A DNA stretch of 64,000 nt from Clostridium pasteurianum DSM 525 = ATCC 6013 (GTDB lineage Bacteria > Bacillota > Clostridia > Clostridiales > Clostridiaceae). Shown piece by piece: positions 10,304-19,239 of this stretch. Positions within the stretch are counted from its first letter, which is position 1; each line of letters begins with the position of its first letter. Location: positions 1,518,384-1,582,383 of the forward strand of contig NZ_CP009268.1 of assembly GCF_000807255.1 (NCBI RefSeq). Reading direction: 5' to 3'. The notes beneath the pieces were generated by a model. It made no database searches and was not told where the DNA came from. It worked only from the letters and a program-made list of their open reading frames with translations. A program made the position numbers and the translations under genes.

Positions 10304-11679
10304 TGTTAGATGCAACACCAAAAGAAATAGTAGAAAGAAAAGCTTTAAGAATTAACCCAGCTAAAACTTGTCAACCAGTAGGAGCTATGTATGCTGCATT
10401 AGGTATTCATAACTGTCTCCCTCATAGTCATGGTTCACAAGGTTGTTGTTCTTACCACAGAACAGTACTTTCAAGACACTTCAAAGAGCCAGCAATGGCT
10501 TCAACAAGTTCCTTTACTGAAGGTGCCAGCGTATTCGGTGGTGGTTCTAACATAAAGACAGCTGTTAAAAATATATTTTCATTATACAATCCTGATATAA
10601 TAGCTGTTCACACAACTTGTTTATCAGAAACATTAGGTGATGATTTGCCTACTTATATCAGCCAAATGGAAGATGCAGGCAGCATACCAGAAGGTAAATT
10701 AGTTATCCATACAAATACACCAAGTTATGTTGGTTCACATGTTACTGGATTTGCTAATATGGTACAGGGTATTGTCAACTATTTATCTGAAAATACAGGT
10801 GCAAAAAATGGAAAAATAAATGTAATCCCTGGATTTGTTGGTCCAGCTGATATGAGAGAAATAAAGAGATTATTTGAAGCTATGGATATTCCTTATATAA
10901 TGTTCCCTGATACTAGTGGGGTTTTAGATGGTCCTACTACAGGCGAATACAAAATGTATCCAGAAGGTGGAACAAAGATTGAAGATTTAAAGGACACAGG
11001 AAATTCAGATCTTACTCTTTCTCTTGGAAGTTATGCTTCTGATCTAGGTGCAAAAACTTTAGAAAAGAAATGCAAAGTTCCATTTAAAACATTAAGAACT
11101 CCTATCGGTGTTTCAGCTACAGATGAATTCATAATGGCTTTATCTGAAGCAACTGGTAAAGAAGTACCTGCTTCAATTGAAGAAGAAAGAGGTCAATTAA
11201 TTGACTTGATGATAGATGCACAGCAGTATCTTCAAGGTAAAAAAGTTGCATTACTTGGAGATCCTGATGAAATTATTGCTCTAAGCAAATTCATAATAGA
11301 ATTAGGTGCTATACCAAAGTATGTGGTTACTGGTACTCCTGGTATGAAATTCCAAAAAGAAATCGATGCTATGCTTGCAGAAGCTGGTATAGAAGGAAGC
11401 AAAGTTAAAGTTGAAGGCGATTTCTTCGATGTACACCAATGGATAAAAAATGAAGGTGTTGATTTATTAATATCAAACACTTATGGAAAATTCATTGCAA
11501 GAGAAGAAAACATTCCTTTTGTTAGATTCGGATTCCCTATAATGGACAGATATGGACATTACTATAATCCAAAGGTTGGATACAAAGGTGCAATACGTCT
11601 AGTTGAAGAAATAACTAATGTTATCCTTGACAAGATTGAAAGAGAATGTACAGAAGAAGATTTTGAAGTAGTAAGATAA
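10303..11679 (+). CDS. nifK: Nitrogenase MoFe protein beta chain
   Basis: A 458-residue beta subunit of the alpha2-beta2 MoFe protein. P-cluster cysteines are C23 (KTCQPVG), C48 (GSQGCC) and C106 (HTTCLSE); S141 (TPSYVGS) is at the position of the redox-switched serine of proteobacterial NifK. It lacks the ~50-residue N-terminal extension of the Azotobacter protein, as expected for the clostridial type, where the insertion in NifD occupies part of that surface. The C-terminal NTYGKFIA and VRFGFPIMDR motifs are intact. It is followed by two hairpins before nifE, so nifHDK is probably made in excess over the maturation genes. Confidence 0.96.
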   Translation: MLDATPKEIVERKALRINPAKTCQPVGAMYAALGIHNCLPHSHGSQGCCSYHRTVLSRHFKEPAMASTSSFTEGASVFGGGSNIKTAVKNIFSLYNPDIIAVHTTCLSETLGDDLPTYISQMEDAGSIPEGKLVIHTNTPSYVGSHVTGFANMVQGIVNYLSENTGAKNGKINVIPGFVGPADMREIKRLFEAMDIPYIMFPDTSGVLDGPTTGEYKMYPEGGTKIEDLKDTGNSDLTLSLGSYASDLGAKTLEKKCKVPFKTLRTPIGVSATDEFIMALSEATGKEVPASIEEERGQLIDLMIDAQQYLQGKKVALLGDPDEIIALSKFIIELGAIPKYVVTGTPGMKFQKEIDAMLAEAGIEGSKVKVEGDFFDVHQWIKNEGVDLLISNTYGKFIAREENIPFVRFGFPIMDRYGHYYNPKVGYKGAIRLVEEITNVILDKIERECTEEDFEVVR

Positions 11680-11710
11680 TTTATCTTATAGTTATATATA
11701 AGTATTTTGG

Positions 11711-11747
11711 TGTCAATTCTATATAGTCATTCTATATGGAATTGACA
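11711..11747 (+). terminator. Hairpin after nifK
   Basis: A 16-bp stem with one mismatch (TGTCAATTCTATATAG and near-complement) and a 5-nt loop, with no T-run after it. It probably protects the 3' end of a processed nifHDK message or causes partial termination. Confidence 0.6.
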
Positions 11748-11774
11748 ATATTATATATTGATAAATGCCCCATG

Positions 11775-11815
11775 GATTCAGGATGATACTATAGTTATCC
11801 TGAATCAAATTTTAA
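11775..11815 (+). terminator. Second hairpin between nifK and nifE
   Basis: GATTCAGGAT pairs with ATCCTGAATC (10 bp; the inner bases can extend it), followed by AAATTTTAAT. It may act as an attenuator setting read-through into nifE. The left arm overlaps ATGGATTC. Confidence 0.6.
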
Positions 11816-11870
11816 TATAGGTGATTTTATAGGGTAATGTTATAAATTAAGATTTTGGAGGTACAGTATT

Positions 11871-13328
11871 ATGGAGAATAGGAAAAAAGAATTTTGTTAT
11901 GATGATTCTATTATTGATGAGTGTTTAGAGTTAGTAGATAAAAAAGAGGAAAAAGAAAATATTGATTATAAACCTGTAGTCCAAAAGAAAAATTTAAAGG
12001 TAATAGAACAAAGAGAAGAATCCATTTATTATAACAAAAAAAGTGAAGACGGTGGATGTGGTGGGGATTTCAAGTGTGATACAGCCAGTGTATCTGGATC
12101 CGTAAGCCAAAGAGCCTGTGTTTATTGTGGAGCTAGAGTTGTTCTTAATCCAATAACAGATGCCTATCATTTAGTTCATGGACCTATTGGATGTGCTAGT
12201 TATACTTGGGACATAAGAGGAAGTCTCAGCAGTGGTGAAGAGATATATAGAAATAGTTTTTCTACAGATTTAAGAGAAAAAGATGTTATATTTGGTGGAG
12301 AAAAGAAGTTATCAGCAGCTATTGATGAAATAGTAGCAGAGAAACACCCTAAAGTAATTTTTGTTTACTCAACTTGTATAGTAGGAGTTATAGGTGATGA
12401 TACTGATGCTGTATGTAAAGCGGCAGAAGAGAAATATGGTATAAGAGTTATACCGGTTAAATCTCCTGGATTTGCAGGAAGCAAGTCTACTGGATATAAA
12501 GCAGCTTGTGATGCATTAATGAAGCTTATGGGAGATAAGACTACTGATGAAAAAATTGATGGAATAAATTTCTTAGGCGATTTTAATTTAGCAGGAGAAA
12601 TATGGATTGTAACTAATTATTTGAAAAAGTTTGGTATAGATGTGGTAGCTAAATTAACTGGAGATAGCAGTTATGATGAAATAATGAATGCGCCAAAAGC
12701 TAAGCTTAATATAGTTCAATGTGCTGGATCTATGATGTATCTGGCAAAGATGATGGAAAAGAAATTTGGAATACCTTATATCAAGGTAAGTTTTTATGGA
12801 GTTGAAGATACAAAGAATTCATTACTTAAAATTGCAGATATTTTAGGAAATGAAGAGAAAGTTAAGAAAGCAAAACAGTTCGTTTTAGAGGAAGAAAGTA
12901 AAATAGAAAATGAACTGGATTATTATAGAGATAGATTAAAAGGCAAAAAAGCTGCTATATTTGTTGGTGGTGCCTTTAAGGCAATATCACTTATAAAGCA
13001 ATTTAGAAATTTAGGAATGGAAACAGTAATGGTAGGAACTCAAACTGGTAAAAAAGATGATTATGAAATTATAGAGAGTATTACTACTGAAGGAACAGTA
13101 ATATTAGATGATGCAAATCCTTATGAACTAGAAAAGTTTATTTTGGAACAGGGAGCAGATATACTGGTAGGTGGTGTAAAGGAAAGACCCTTAGCTTATA
13201 AATTGGGTATAGCTTTCTGTGACCATAACCATGAGAGAAAACATGCATTAAGTGGTTATGTAGGTTCTTTGAATTTTGCTAAAGAAATTGACTTGACAAT
13301 AAACAGTCCAGTATGGGATTATGTTTAG
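11871..13328 (+). CDS. nifE: FeMo-cofactor scaffold protein NifE
   Basis: A 485-residue alpha-like subunit of the NifEN scaffold on which the NifB-derived cluster is converted to FeMo-cofactor. Cluster cysteines C83 (RACVYC), C108 (GPIGCAS) and C169 (YSTCIVG) are in place. A cysteine in VQCAGSMMY matches the NifD cofactor ligand. The protein has an unusual charged N-terminal extension of about 75 residues, rich in Lys/Glu, with a small Gly-Cys patch (GGCGGDFKCD, residues 61-70), which many NifE proteins lack. RBS TTGGAGG is good. The next gene, encoding its NifN partner fused to NifB, follows after about 20 nt. Confidence 0.94.
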   Translation: MENRKKEFCYDDSIIDECLELVDKKEEKENIDYKPVVQKKNLKVIEQREESIYYNKKSEDGGCGGDFKCDTASVSGSVSQRACVYCGARVVLNPITDAYHLVHGPIGCASYTWDIRGSLSSGEEIYRNSFSTDLREKDVIFGGEKKLSAAIDEIVAEKHPKVIFVYSTCIVGVIGDDTDAVCKAAEEKYGIRVIPVKSPGFAGSKSTGYKAACDALMKLMGDKTTDEKIDGINFLGDFNLAGEIWIVTNYLKKFGIDVVAKLTGDSSYDEIMNAPKAKLNIVQCAGSMMYLAKMMEKKFGIPYIKVSFYGVEDTKNSLLKIADILGNEEKVKKAKQFVLEEESKIENELDYYRDRLKGKKAAIFVGGAFKAISLIKQFRNLGMETVMVGTQTGKKDDYEIIESITTEGTVILDDANPYELEKFILEQGADILVGGVKERPLAYKLGIAFCDHNHERKHALSGYVGSLNFAKEIDLTINSPVWDYV

Positions 13329-13350
13329 AATATAAGTGGAGGTGAATATA

Positions 13351-16140
13351 TTGAATAGTCGAAATTTTGTGAATTTAAATGTTAACCCATGTAAGATGTG
13401 TATGCCTATGGGTGGCGTTATGGCATTCAAAGGTATAGAAGGGAATATGGTAATTTTACATGGATCTCAGGGGTGTAGCACATATATTAGAAGACATATG
13501 GCAACTCATTATAATGAGCCTATTGATATAGCATCATCTTCACTGACTGAAAATGGTACTGTATATGGTGGAACTAAAAACTTGAAATTAGGTTTAAAGA
13601 ATATGATTGAAATGTACAATCCTAAAACTATAGGAATAATGACAACTTGTCTTGCTGAAACTATAGGTGAAGATATACAGAGAATTTTACATGAGTTTAG
13701 AGAAGAAGAAAAAGGCAACGAAGTTTATGAAAATATAAAAATAATGACCACATCAACTCCTGGATATGGTGGTACTCAGGCAGAAGGATATTTTAGAGCT
13801 TTAAGAAGTATTGTAGAACAGATTTGTAAAAAACCAGAAAATGATGTGAAATTAAATAAAATAAATATTATTTGTGCCAATTTAAATCCTGGAGATGTAA
13901 GAAATATAAAAGAAATATTAGAAACTTTTGGGGTAGAATATACTATTTTACCGGATGTATCCAATACTTTGGATTCATCTCATAATGATCAATATACAAG
14001 ACTACCAGCAGGTGGTACTAAAATAGAAGATATTGAAAAGATGGGAAGTGCATTAGCTACTATAGAAATGGGCATGACAGTTCCATATGATTATTCTCCT
14101 GGAACATATTTAAAAGAAGAATTTGGAGTGCCGCTTTATAAATGTAATATTCCTATGGGACTTAGAAGCACTGATGAATTTATGTCAATAATTTCGAAAA
14201 TAACTGGCAAATCTATGCCAGATAAAATTAAGCTACAAAGAGGAAGATATTTGGATGCTATGATAGATAGCCATAAATATAATGCAGAAGCTAGAGCTGT
14301 TATTTATGGTGAACCAGAGCTTGTATTAGCTATTACTAAGACTTGTGCAGAAAATGGTGTCCTAGTAAAGCTTATAGCAACTGGGTCAAAAAATAAAGAA
14401 TTAAAAGCAAAATTAGAAAAAGAACTTGCAAGGCAAGTAGAAAAACCAGTAATTTTAGATGATACTGATTTTGAAACTATAGAGTCCTATGCAAAAGATT
14501 TTAATATAAATGTAATGATTGGAAATTCAGATGGAAGAAGAATGGCTGGCAGACTTGGTGTAAAAATAGTTAGAATAGGTTTCCCGGTGCATGATAGAAT
14601 TGGAGCACAGAGATTGATATTTACAGGATATAATGGATCAGCCTTTTTTATAGATTCTATTGCAAATACTATTCTTGAAGATAAAGAAGATACCTTTAGG
14701 AAAGATTCTTATGATAGGTTCTTCATTCCTAAAAAAGAAGGAGAAGATAATATGGAAATAGCAAATAAGACAAATGTAACAATTGAGGAACCCTTAGTAG
14801 AAGAAAAAGTTCTTAGTAAAAAAGAATTAAATGCAAAAAAATCTTGTACTCATCCCTGTTATGGTGATAATGCACATAAGTTTGCTAGAATGCACATACC
14901 AGTAGCACCAAGTTGTAATATAAGCTGTAACTATTGTAATAGAAAATATGATTGTACTAATGAAAGCAGACCAGGAGTTACAAGTCAAGTTCTTAGTCCG
15001 GAGGGGGCTTTAGCAAAATTTAAAGCAGTTAAGGCTAAATTTAAGAATCTAACTGTATTAGGAATAGCAGGACCTGGAGATGCATTAGCTAATTTTGATG
15101 TGGTTAAGAAATCTATAGAGCTCATAAAGAAAGAAGATCCTAATATAACTTTTTGTATATCAACTAATGGATTGATGCTTCCATTTTTCGCTAATCAGTT
15201 AATAGAGTTAGGAGTATCTCACGTTACGGTAACTATGAATTCTGTAGACAAGAAAATAGGAGCTAAGATATATAGAGAAGTTAATTATATTGGTAAAAAA
15301 TATACTGGAGAAGAAGCTGCTGACATACTTATGCATAATCAGCTTTCAGGACTTAAATATCTATCTTCAAAGGGAGTTGTCTGTAAGGTAAATATTGTAA
15401 TGATCAAAGGGGTAAATGATACTCATATTCCTGAAGTAGTTAAAAAGGCTAAAGAATGTGGAGCATTTATGACTAATATAATGAAATTAATACCAGTGGA
15501 AGGAACTGCTTTTGAAAATATGCCGGAAACTACTACTAAAGAGCTGAACGATATGAGAAAAGCTTGTGAAATAGATATGAAGCAGATGTATCATTGTAAA
15601 CAGTGCAGAGCTGATGCTATAGGTACTCTTGGAAATGATTGCTCAGCAGATTTTTCAGATATAGCTCCAGCAGGAGATTGTAAATCAGGATGCAGCAGTT
15701 CAATAGTTGATGCATATCAAGATAAAGTTGAAGTTCCAGAGGAAAATTCAACTAGAATGTCAAAATATAGATTTGCTATAGCTTCTAAATCAGGTGTAGA
15801 TATAGATCAGCATTTTGGTCAAGCTAAAGAATTTCAAATTTATGCTTATGAAGGTGGAGATATTAAATTTTTAGAGAGCAGAGATGTGGATCAGTATTGT
15901 ACTGGAACTGATGATTGCGGAGAACATGAGAATAAGATTATGAAAATAGTAAAAACTATTCATGACTGTGATGCAGTGCTTGCCTTAAGAGCAGGAATAG
16001 AACCCGTTAAGACTTTAGAATCAGAAGGAATAAAACTTATCCAAATGTATGATTCTATTAATAGAGGAATAAAGCGTGCTGTAGAAGAAATGGCAGCTCA
16101 AGGAGGAGAAGAAGTTAAGGATGGAAAAATCACTATTTAA
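13351..16140 (+). CDS. nifN-B: NifN-NifB fusion with C-terminal NifX-like domain
   Basis: About 929 residues from the TTG at 13351, chosen because GGAGGTGA lies 5 nt upstream; an in-frame GTG at 13336 overlaps that RBS. Residues ~1-455 are NifN, with cysteines in NPCKMC, GSQGC and MTTC. After a linker, residues ~500-770 are the radical SAM enzyme NifB: CNISCNYC binds the SAM cluster, and HPCYGDNAHKFAR and GPGDALAN motifs are present. NifB forms the 8Fe-9S-C core. The last ~110 residues (YRFAIASKSGVDIDQHFGQA onward) are a NifX/NafY-like cofactor-binding domain. The fusion couples precursor synthesis, binding and scaffold in one chain. The 3' end overlaps modA by 20 nt in another frame. Confidence 0.95.
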   Translation: MNSRNFVNLNVNPCKMCMPMGGVMAFKGIEGNMVILHGSQGCSTYIRRHMATHYNEPIDIASSSLTENGTVYGGTKNLKLGLKNMIEMYNPKTIGIMTTCLAETIGEDIQRILHEFREEEKGNEVYENIKIMTTSTPGYGGTQAEGYFRALRSIVEQICKKPENDVKLNKINIICANLNPGDVRNIKEILETFGVEYTILPDVSNTLDSSHNDQYTRLPAGGTKIEDIEKMGSALATIEMGMTVPYDYSPGTYLKEEFGVPLYKCNIPMGLRSTDEFMSIISKITGKSMPDKIKLQRGRYLDAMIDSHKYNAEARAVIYGEPELVLAITKTCAENGVLVKLIATGSKNKELKAKLEKELARQVEKPVILDDTDFETIESYAKDFNINVMIGNSDGRRMAGRLGVKIVRIGFPVHDRIGAQRLIFTGYNGSAFFIDSIANTILEDKEDTFRKDSYDRFFIPKKEGEDNMEIANKTNVTIEEPLVEEKVLSKKELNAKKSCTHPCYGDNAHKFARMHIPVAPSCNISCNYCNRKYDCTNESRPGVTSQVLSPEGALAKFKAVKAKFKNLTVLGIAGPGDALANFDVVKKSIELIKKEDPNITFCISTNGLMLPFFANQLIELGVSHVTVTMNSVDKKIGAKIYREVNYIGKKYTGEEAADILMHNQLSGLKYLSSKGVVCKVNIVMIKGVNDTHIPEVVKKAKECGAFMTNIMKLIPVEGTAFENMPETTTKELNDMRKACEIDMKQMYHCKQCRADAIGTLGNDCSADFSDIAPAGDCKSGCSSSIVDAYQDKVEVPEENSTRMSKYRFAIASKSGVDIDQHFGQAKEFQIYAYEGGDIKFLESRDVDQYCTGTDDCGEHENKIMKIVKTIHDCDAVLALRAGIEPVKTLESEGIKLIQMYDSINRGIKRAVEEMAAQGGEEVKDGKITI

Positions 16141-16963
16141 AAAATTCAAGGTCATAGTATTAGTTGTTAGTATTTTGATGATTTCAGTATTTAGTGCAGC
16201 TTGTGGCAGTAATGCTAGTAAGAATGACACAAATAATAATACTGCAACCAAACAGGAACCAGCTAAAAAGCTTACAGTATTTGCAGCAGCCAGCTTAAAA
16301 GAAAGCTATACTGAAATAGGTAAGCAGATCAAGAATGACAAAAATATCGATGTAGAATTTAATTTTGCAGGCAGTCAGCAGCTAGTGGCTTCTATCAATC
16401 AAGGGGTTTCTGCAGATGTATTTGCATCAGCTGATACAAAAAATATGAAAACTCTATCAGATGCTAAAAAGGTTGATAAAGATGTTATTTTTGCGCAGAA
16501 TCAGATAGTTATAGTAAAAAATAAAGATAGTAAAGCAACTATAAATTCTTTAAAAGATCTTGGTCAAGATGGTCTAAAACTTGTGGTTGGAGATAAATCT
16601 CTTCCAGCAGGAAACTACTTTTACAAGGCTTTAGATGCTGCTAAAGCTGATAACACAATAGATCAGGCTACTTATGATAAAATAATAAAAAACATTAAGA
16701 GTCAGGAATTGAATGTAAAAGATGTCGTAAGTAAAGTAAATCTTGGAGATGCAGATGCAGGTGTTGTTTACAAGACAGATGCAAATAATCAGGAAAAATT
16801 ACAAGTTATAACTGACGAAGAGTTTTCAAAATTACAAGTGGATTATCCTATAGCTGTAGTAAGTGACTCAAAAAATAAGGATACAGCTCAGCAGTTTGTT
16901 GATTATGTTACTACTGGTAAAGGAAAAGATATCTTAAAGCAATATGGCTTTTCAGTAAAATAG
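16121..16963 (+). CDS. modA: Molybdate-binding lipoprotein ModA
   Basis: A 280-residue solute-binding protein. The N-terminus is a lipoprotein signal peptide (MEKSLFKKFK, a hydrophobic stretch, then FSAAC), so the mature protein is anchored outside the membrane by Cys28. ModA motifs follow: VFAAASLKESY, FAGSQQLVASI, GVSADVFASAD, and the late DAGVVYKTDA. It captures molybdate (or tungstate) for FeMo-cofactor synthesis. The start lies inside the end of nifN-B, with AGGAGG at 16101, so it is translationally coupled to the maturation genes. A large terminator follows, so modB has its own signal or relies on read-through. Confidence 0.93.
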   Translation: MEKSLFKKFKVIVLVVSILMISVFSAACGSNASKNDTNNNTATKQEPAKKLTVFAAASLKESYTEIGKQIKNDKNIDVEFNFAGSQQLVASINQGVSADVFASADTKNMKTLSDAKKVDKDVIFAQNQIVIVKNKDSKATINSLKDLGQDGLKLVVGDKSLPAGNYFYKALDAAKADNTIDQATYDKIIKNIKSQELNVKDVVSKVNLGDADAGVVYKTDANNQEKLQVITDEEFSKLQVDYPIAVVSDSKNKDTAQQFVDYVTTGKGKDILKQYGFSVK

Positions 16964-16984
16964 TTTAGTACATCTGAAATCTGT

Positions 16985-17046
16985 AATTAAGGAGATAATA
17001 AGTCAAAGTTTAATATATTTGATTTGTTATTTCCTTAATTTTTTAT
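16985..17046 (+). terminator. Terminator after modA
   Basis: A long stem of 23 pairs including G-T wobbles (16985-17007 with 17018-17040), a 10-nt loop and a tail of T residues. It is strong enough to end the nifH1-to-modA transcript. Confidence 0.85.
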
Positions 17047-17293
17047 AAATAACTGCTATAGTATAACTGTATAAAATATGGTATAATGTCGTAGTTGATA
17101 ATAATTATATTTTTTTATATATCATTCTGTGCCTATAATAATGTATGAACTAATATTTATTGATACAATAAATTATAAAATTATATAAGAATATATAGAA
17201 TATTATATTGTTTTATATAAGTTATAGTATTTTATATTAAACAACTTAATTCTAAATATTTTTTTATGTATTTAACAGGAGGTAATATAATAC
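17047..17293 (+). promoter_or_regulatory. modB upstream region
   Basis: About 250 bp, extremely AT-rich, with repeated TATATAA/TTATATT blocks (for example ATATTGTTTTATATAAG near 17203-17222). It probably contains the modB-nifV promoter and possibly a metal-responsive operator, but no site could be defined. The RBS ACAGGAGGT at 17275 is strong. Confidence 0.35.
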
Positions 17294-18154
17294 ATGGAAA
17301 ATAATAAAAAAATATTAGAGAGTTCAAAAAAACTTTCTTCCTATGGAGATGGAGAGAGCAGGTTTTCTTTTCTTGAAAAAATATTAGCTCCTTTATTTTT
17401 AGCTCTAACGGCTATATATTTTGTAATGCTTATATTTCCAATAATTTCAATGATTCGGTATTCAGGTGGTTCTCACATTATTCAAACCCTTTATGATCAA
17501 GATAATATAAAGACTATAATTTTAAGCTTTGTAACTTCACTTATAGCACTTATATTTACTTTTATCATAGGAACTCCAACAGCTTTTTGTATCAATTTTG
17601 TTAGAAATAAAGTTTTATCTAAAATATTAGATATATTTGTAGAAATTCCTGTAGTTTTGCCTCCAGCAGTAGCTGGTATTGCTTTGCTACTAGCTTTTGG
17701 TAAAAATGGTGTAGTGGGTAATTTTTTATCTAATCATGGGATAAATGTTATATTTACCTCTACAGCTGTAATAATTGCACAATTTTTTGTATCTTCTGCT
17801 CTTTATGTAAGAGTTCTTAGAGATTCTGTTAAATCAGTACCTATTGAACTTTTTGAAGTGAGTTATGTGCTAGGGGCAGGAAAAATTGAAACAATAATTA
17901 AAATTATGATTCCAATGCTTAAAAAGTCAATCGTGTCTGGACTTATTTTGGCTTGGATAAGATCTCTTGGAGAGTTTGGAGCCACTTTGATGTTTGCAGG
18001 AAACATTATAGGAAAAACAAGAACCATACCACTTCAAATCTATACTTATATGCAGGATGATATTAAAATGGCTACTGCTTTTGCTACGATTTTGTATATA
18101 ATGACTTTTGTATTGTTATTATTAGTTAGACTTAGTATTAGGGATGATGATTAG
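17294..18154 (+). CDS. modB: Molybdate ABC transporter permease ModB
   Basis: A 286-residue inner membrane permease with about six hydrophobic segments. VEIPVVLPPAVAGIALLLAF is typical of ModB. The cytoplasmic EAA-type loop is EVSYVLGAGKIETIIKIMIP near residues 195-215. It forms the channel for molybdate delivered by ModA. The N-terminus is about 50 residues longer than in short ModB proteins. No modC ATPase is adjacent or elsewhere in the window, so the ATPase must be shared or encoded at another locus. The gene is followed after 17 nt by nifV-omega, which ties metal uptake to homocitrate synthesis in one transcript. Confidence 0.92.
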   Translation: MENNKKILESSKKLSSYGDGESRFSFLEKILAPLFLALTAIYFVMLIFPIISMIRYSGGSHIIQTLYDQDNIKTIILSFVTSLIALIFTFIIGTPTAFCINFVRNKVLSKILDIFVEIPVVLPPAVAGIALLLAFGKNGVVGNFLSNHGINVIFTSTAVIIAQFFVSSALYVRVLRDSVKSVPIELFEVSYVLGAGKIETIIKIMIPMLKKSIVSGLILAWIRSLGEFGATLMFAGNIIGKTRTIPLQIYTYMQDDIKMATAFATILYIMTFVLLLLVRLSIRDDD

Positions 18155-18171
18155 CGAGAAGGTGTTTATAT

Positions 18172-19230
18172 ATGGCTGTTGTAATGGATGGTGTCAAAAA
18201 AAATATTATAGATAGAACTATACCGAATTTGGTAAAAAAATTTCAAAATTTCAATAATGATGACATAGCATATTTCTTGAAATTATTACACGAAACAGGT
18301 ATAGATCTATTTGAAATCAATAGAGATTCTATGGACAAGATAAAAAAATTTCCCTTAAATTTAGATTATATATACAGAATTGAAAATATTGAAGATTATA
18401 ATTATTTAAATAATTATAATTTTAAATATATAATTTTAAACTATAAAACTATATATAGGTTTTTATTAGAAGATGAAAAAATTCAGAAAAATTTAAAAGA
18501 ACATAACATAATCTTAGAAATAGATATAGAAGATTTGGATGAGTTGTATTTAAGTGAAGACAATAAAATATTTTGTATTTTCAATATAGTATGCTTAAGG
18601 ATAAATAATTTAAGCAAGCTGGATTTTATTGATGAAGACTTCAGAATAAAAGATCTAAAATCTAAATTTAATGTACTTGTAGATTTCTGTGCCAGCAATA
18701 AATATTATATGGCTACAGCAATAATTATAAATGCTTTTTTAAATGGTAGTGATATTATTACCACTGAATTTAATAGCAATGATTATGCTGCTATGGAAGA
18801 AGTTATAATAGCGCTTAAGTCCATAAGAAATATTGAGATACGTGGTGATTTGAAATTGATAAGTAAACTTACTAGAATATATGAAAAAATAACCAGTGAG
18901 AGAGTATATTCAATGAAACCTATATTGGGAGAAGATATTTTTAAGTATGAATCGGGAATACATGCAGATGGTATTGCTAAAAATCCTAAGAACTATGAAC
19001 CTTTTAATCCAGAACTTATAGGTACAAATAGAAAATTATATATTGGAAAACATTCTGGAAAAGCAGCTTTAGTAGTAAAATTTAAAGAGCTTAATTTAAA
19101 TTGTAATAATATAGATATGAATTTATTTTTACAAGATATAAGAGAAAAGAGTATTCAAGAAAAAAGGAATGTTTTAGACAATGAGATAATAGAAATGTAC
19201 AAAGAATATAATAAAAGTTATCAAAGGTGA
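18172..19230 (+). CDS. nifV-omega: Homocitrate synthase omega subunit
   Basis: A 352-residue half of the split homocitrate synthase of C. pasteurianum type. The recognisable part is C-terminal: KYESGIHADGIAKNPKNYEP and IGKHSGKAALVVKF (residues ~258-310), the communication region of the isopropylmalate/homocitrate synthase family. The N-terminal ~230 residues look like a decayed TIM barrel: the usual TLRDGEQ catalytic motif is replaced by DRTIPNLVKKF and the metal-binding HxH pattern is absent. It therefore probably needs NifV-alpha for catalysis. Homocitrate is the organic ligand of FeMo-cofactor. The gene sits between modB and nifV-alpha, 9 nt before the latter. Confidence 0.9.
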   Translation: MAVVMDGVKKNIIDRTIPNLVKKFQNFNNDDIAYFLKLLHETGIDLFEINRDSMDKIKKFPLNLDYIYRIENIEDYNYLNNYNFKYIILNYKTIYRFLLEDEKIQKNLKEHNIILEIDIEDLDELYLSEDNKIFCIFNIVCLRINNLSKLDFIDEDFRIKDLKSKFNVLVDFCASNKYYMATAIIINAFLNGSDIITTEFNSNDYAAMEEVIIALKSIRNIEIRGDLKLISKLTRIYEKITSERVYSMKPILGEDIFKYESGIHADGIAKNPKNYEPFNPELIGTNRKLYIGKHSGKAALVVKFKELNLNCNNIDMNLFLQDIREKSIQEKRNVLDNEIIEMYKEYNKSYQR

Positions 19231-19239
19231 TGATATTGT

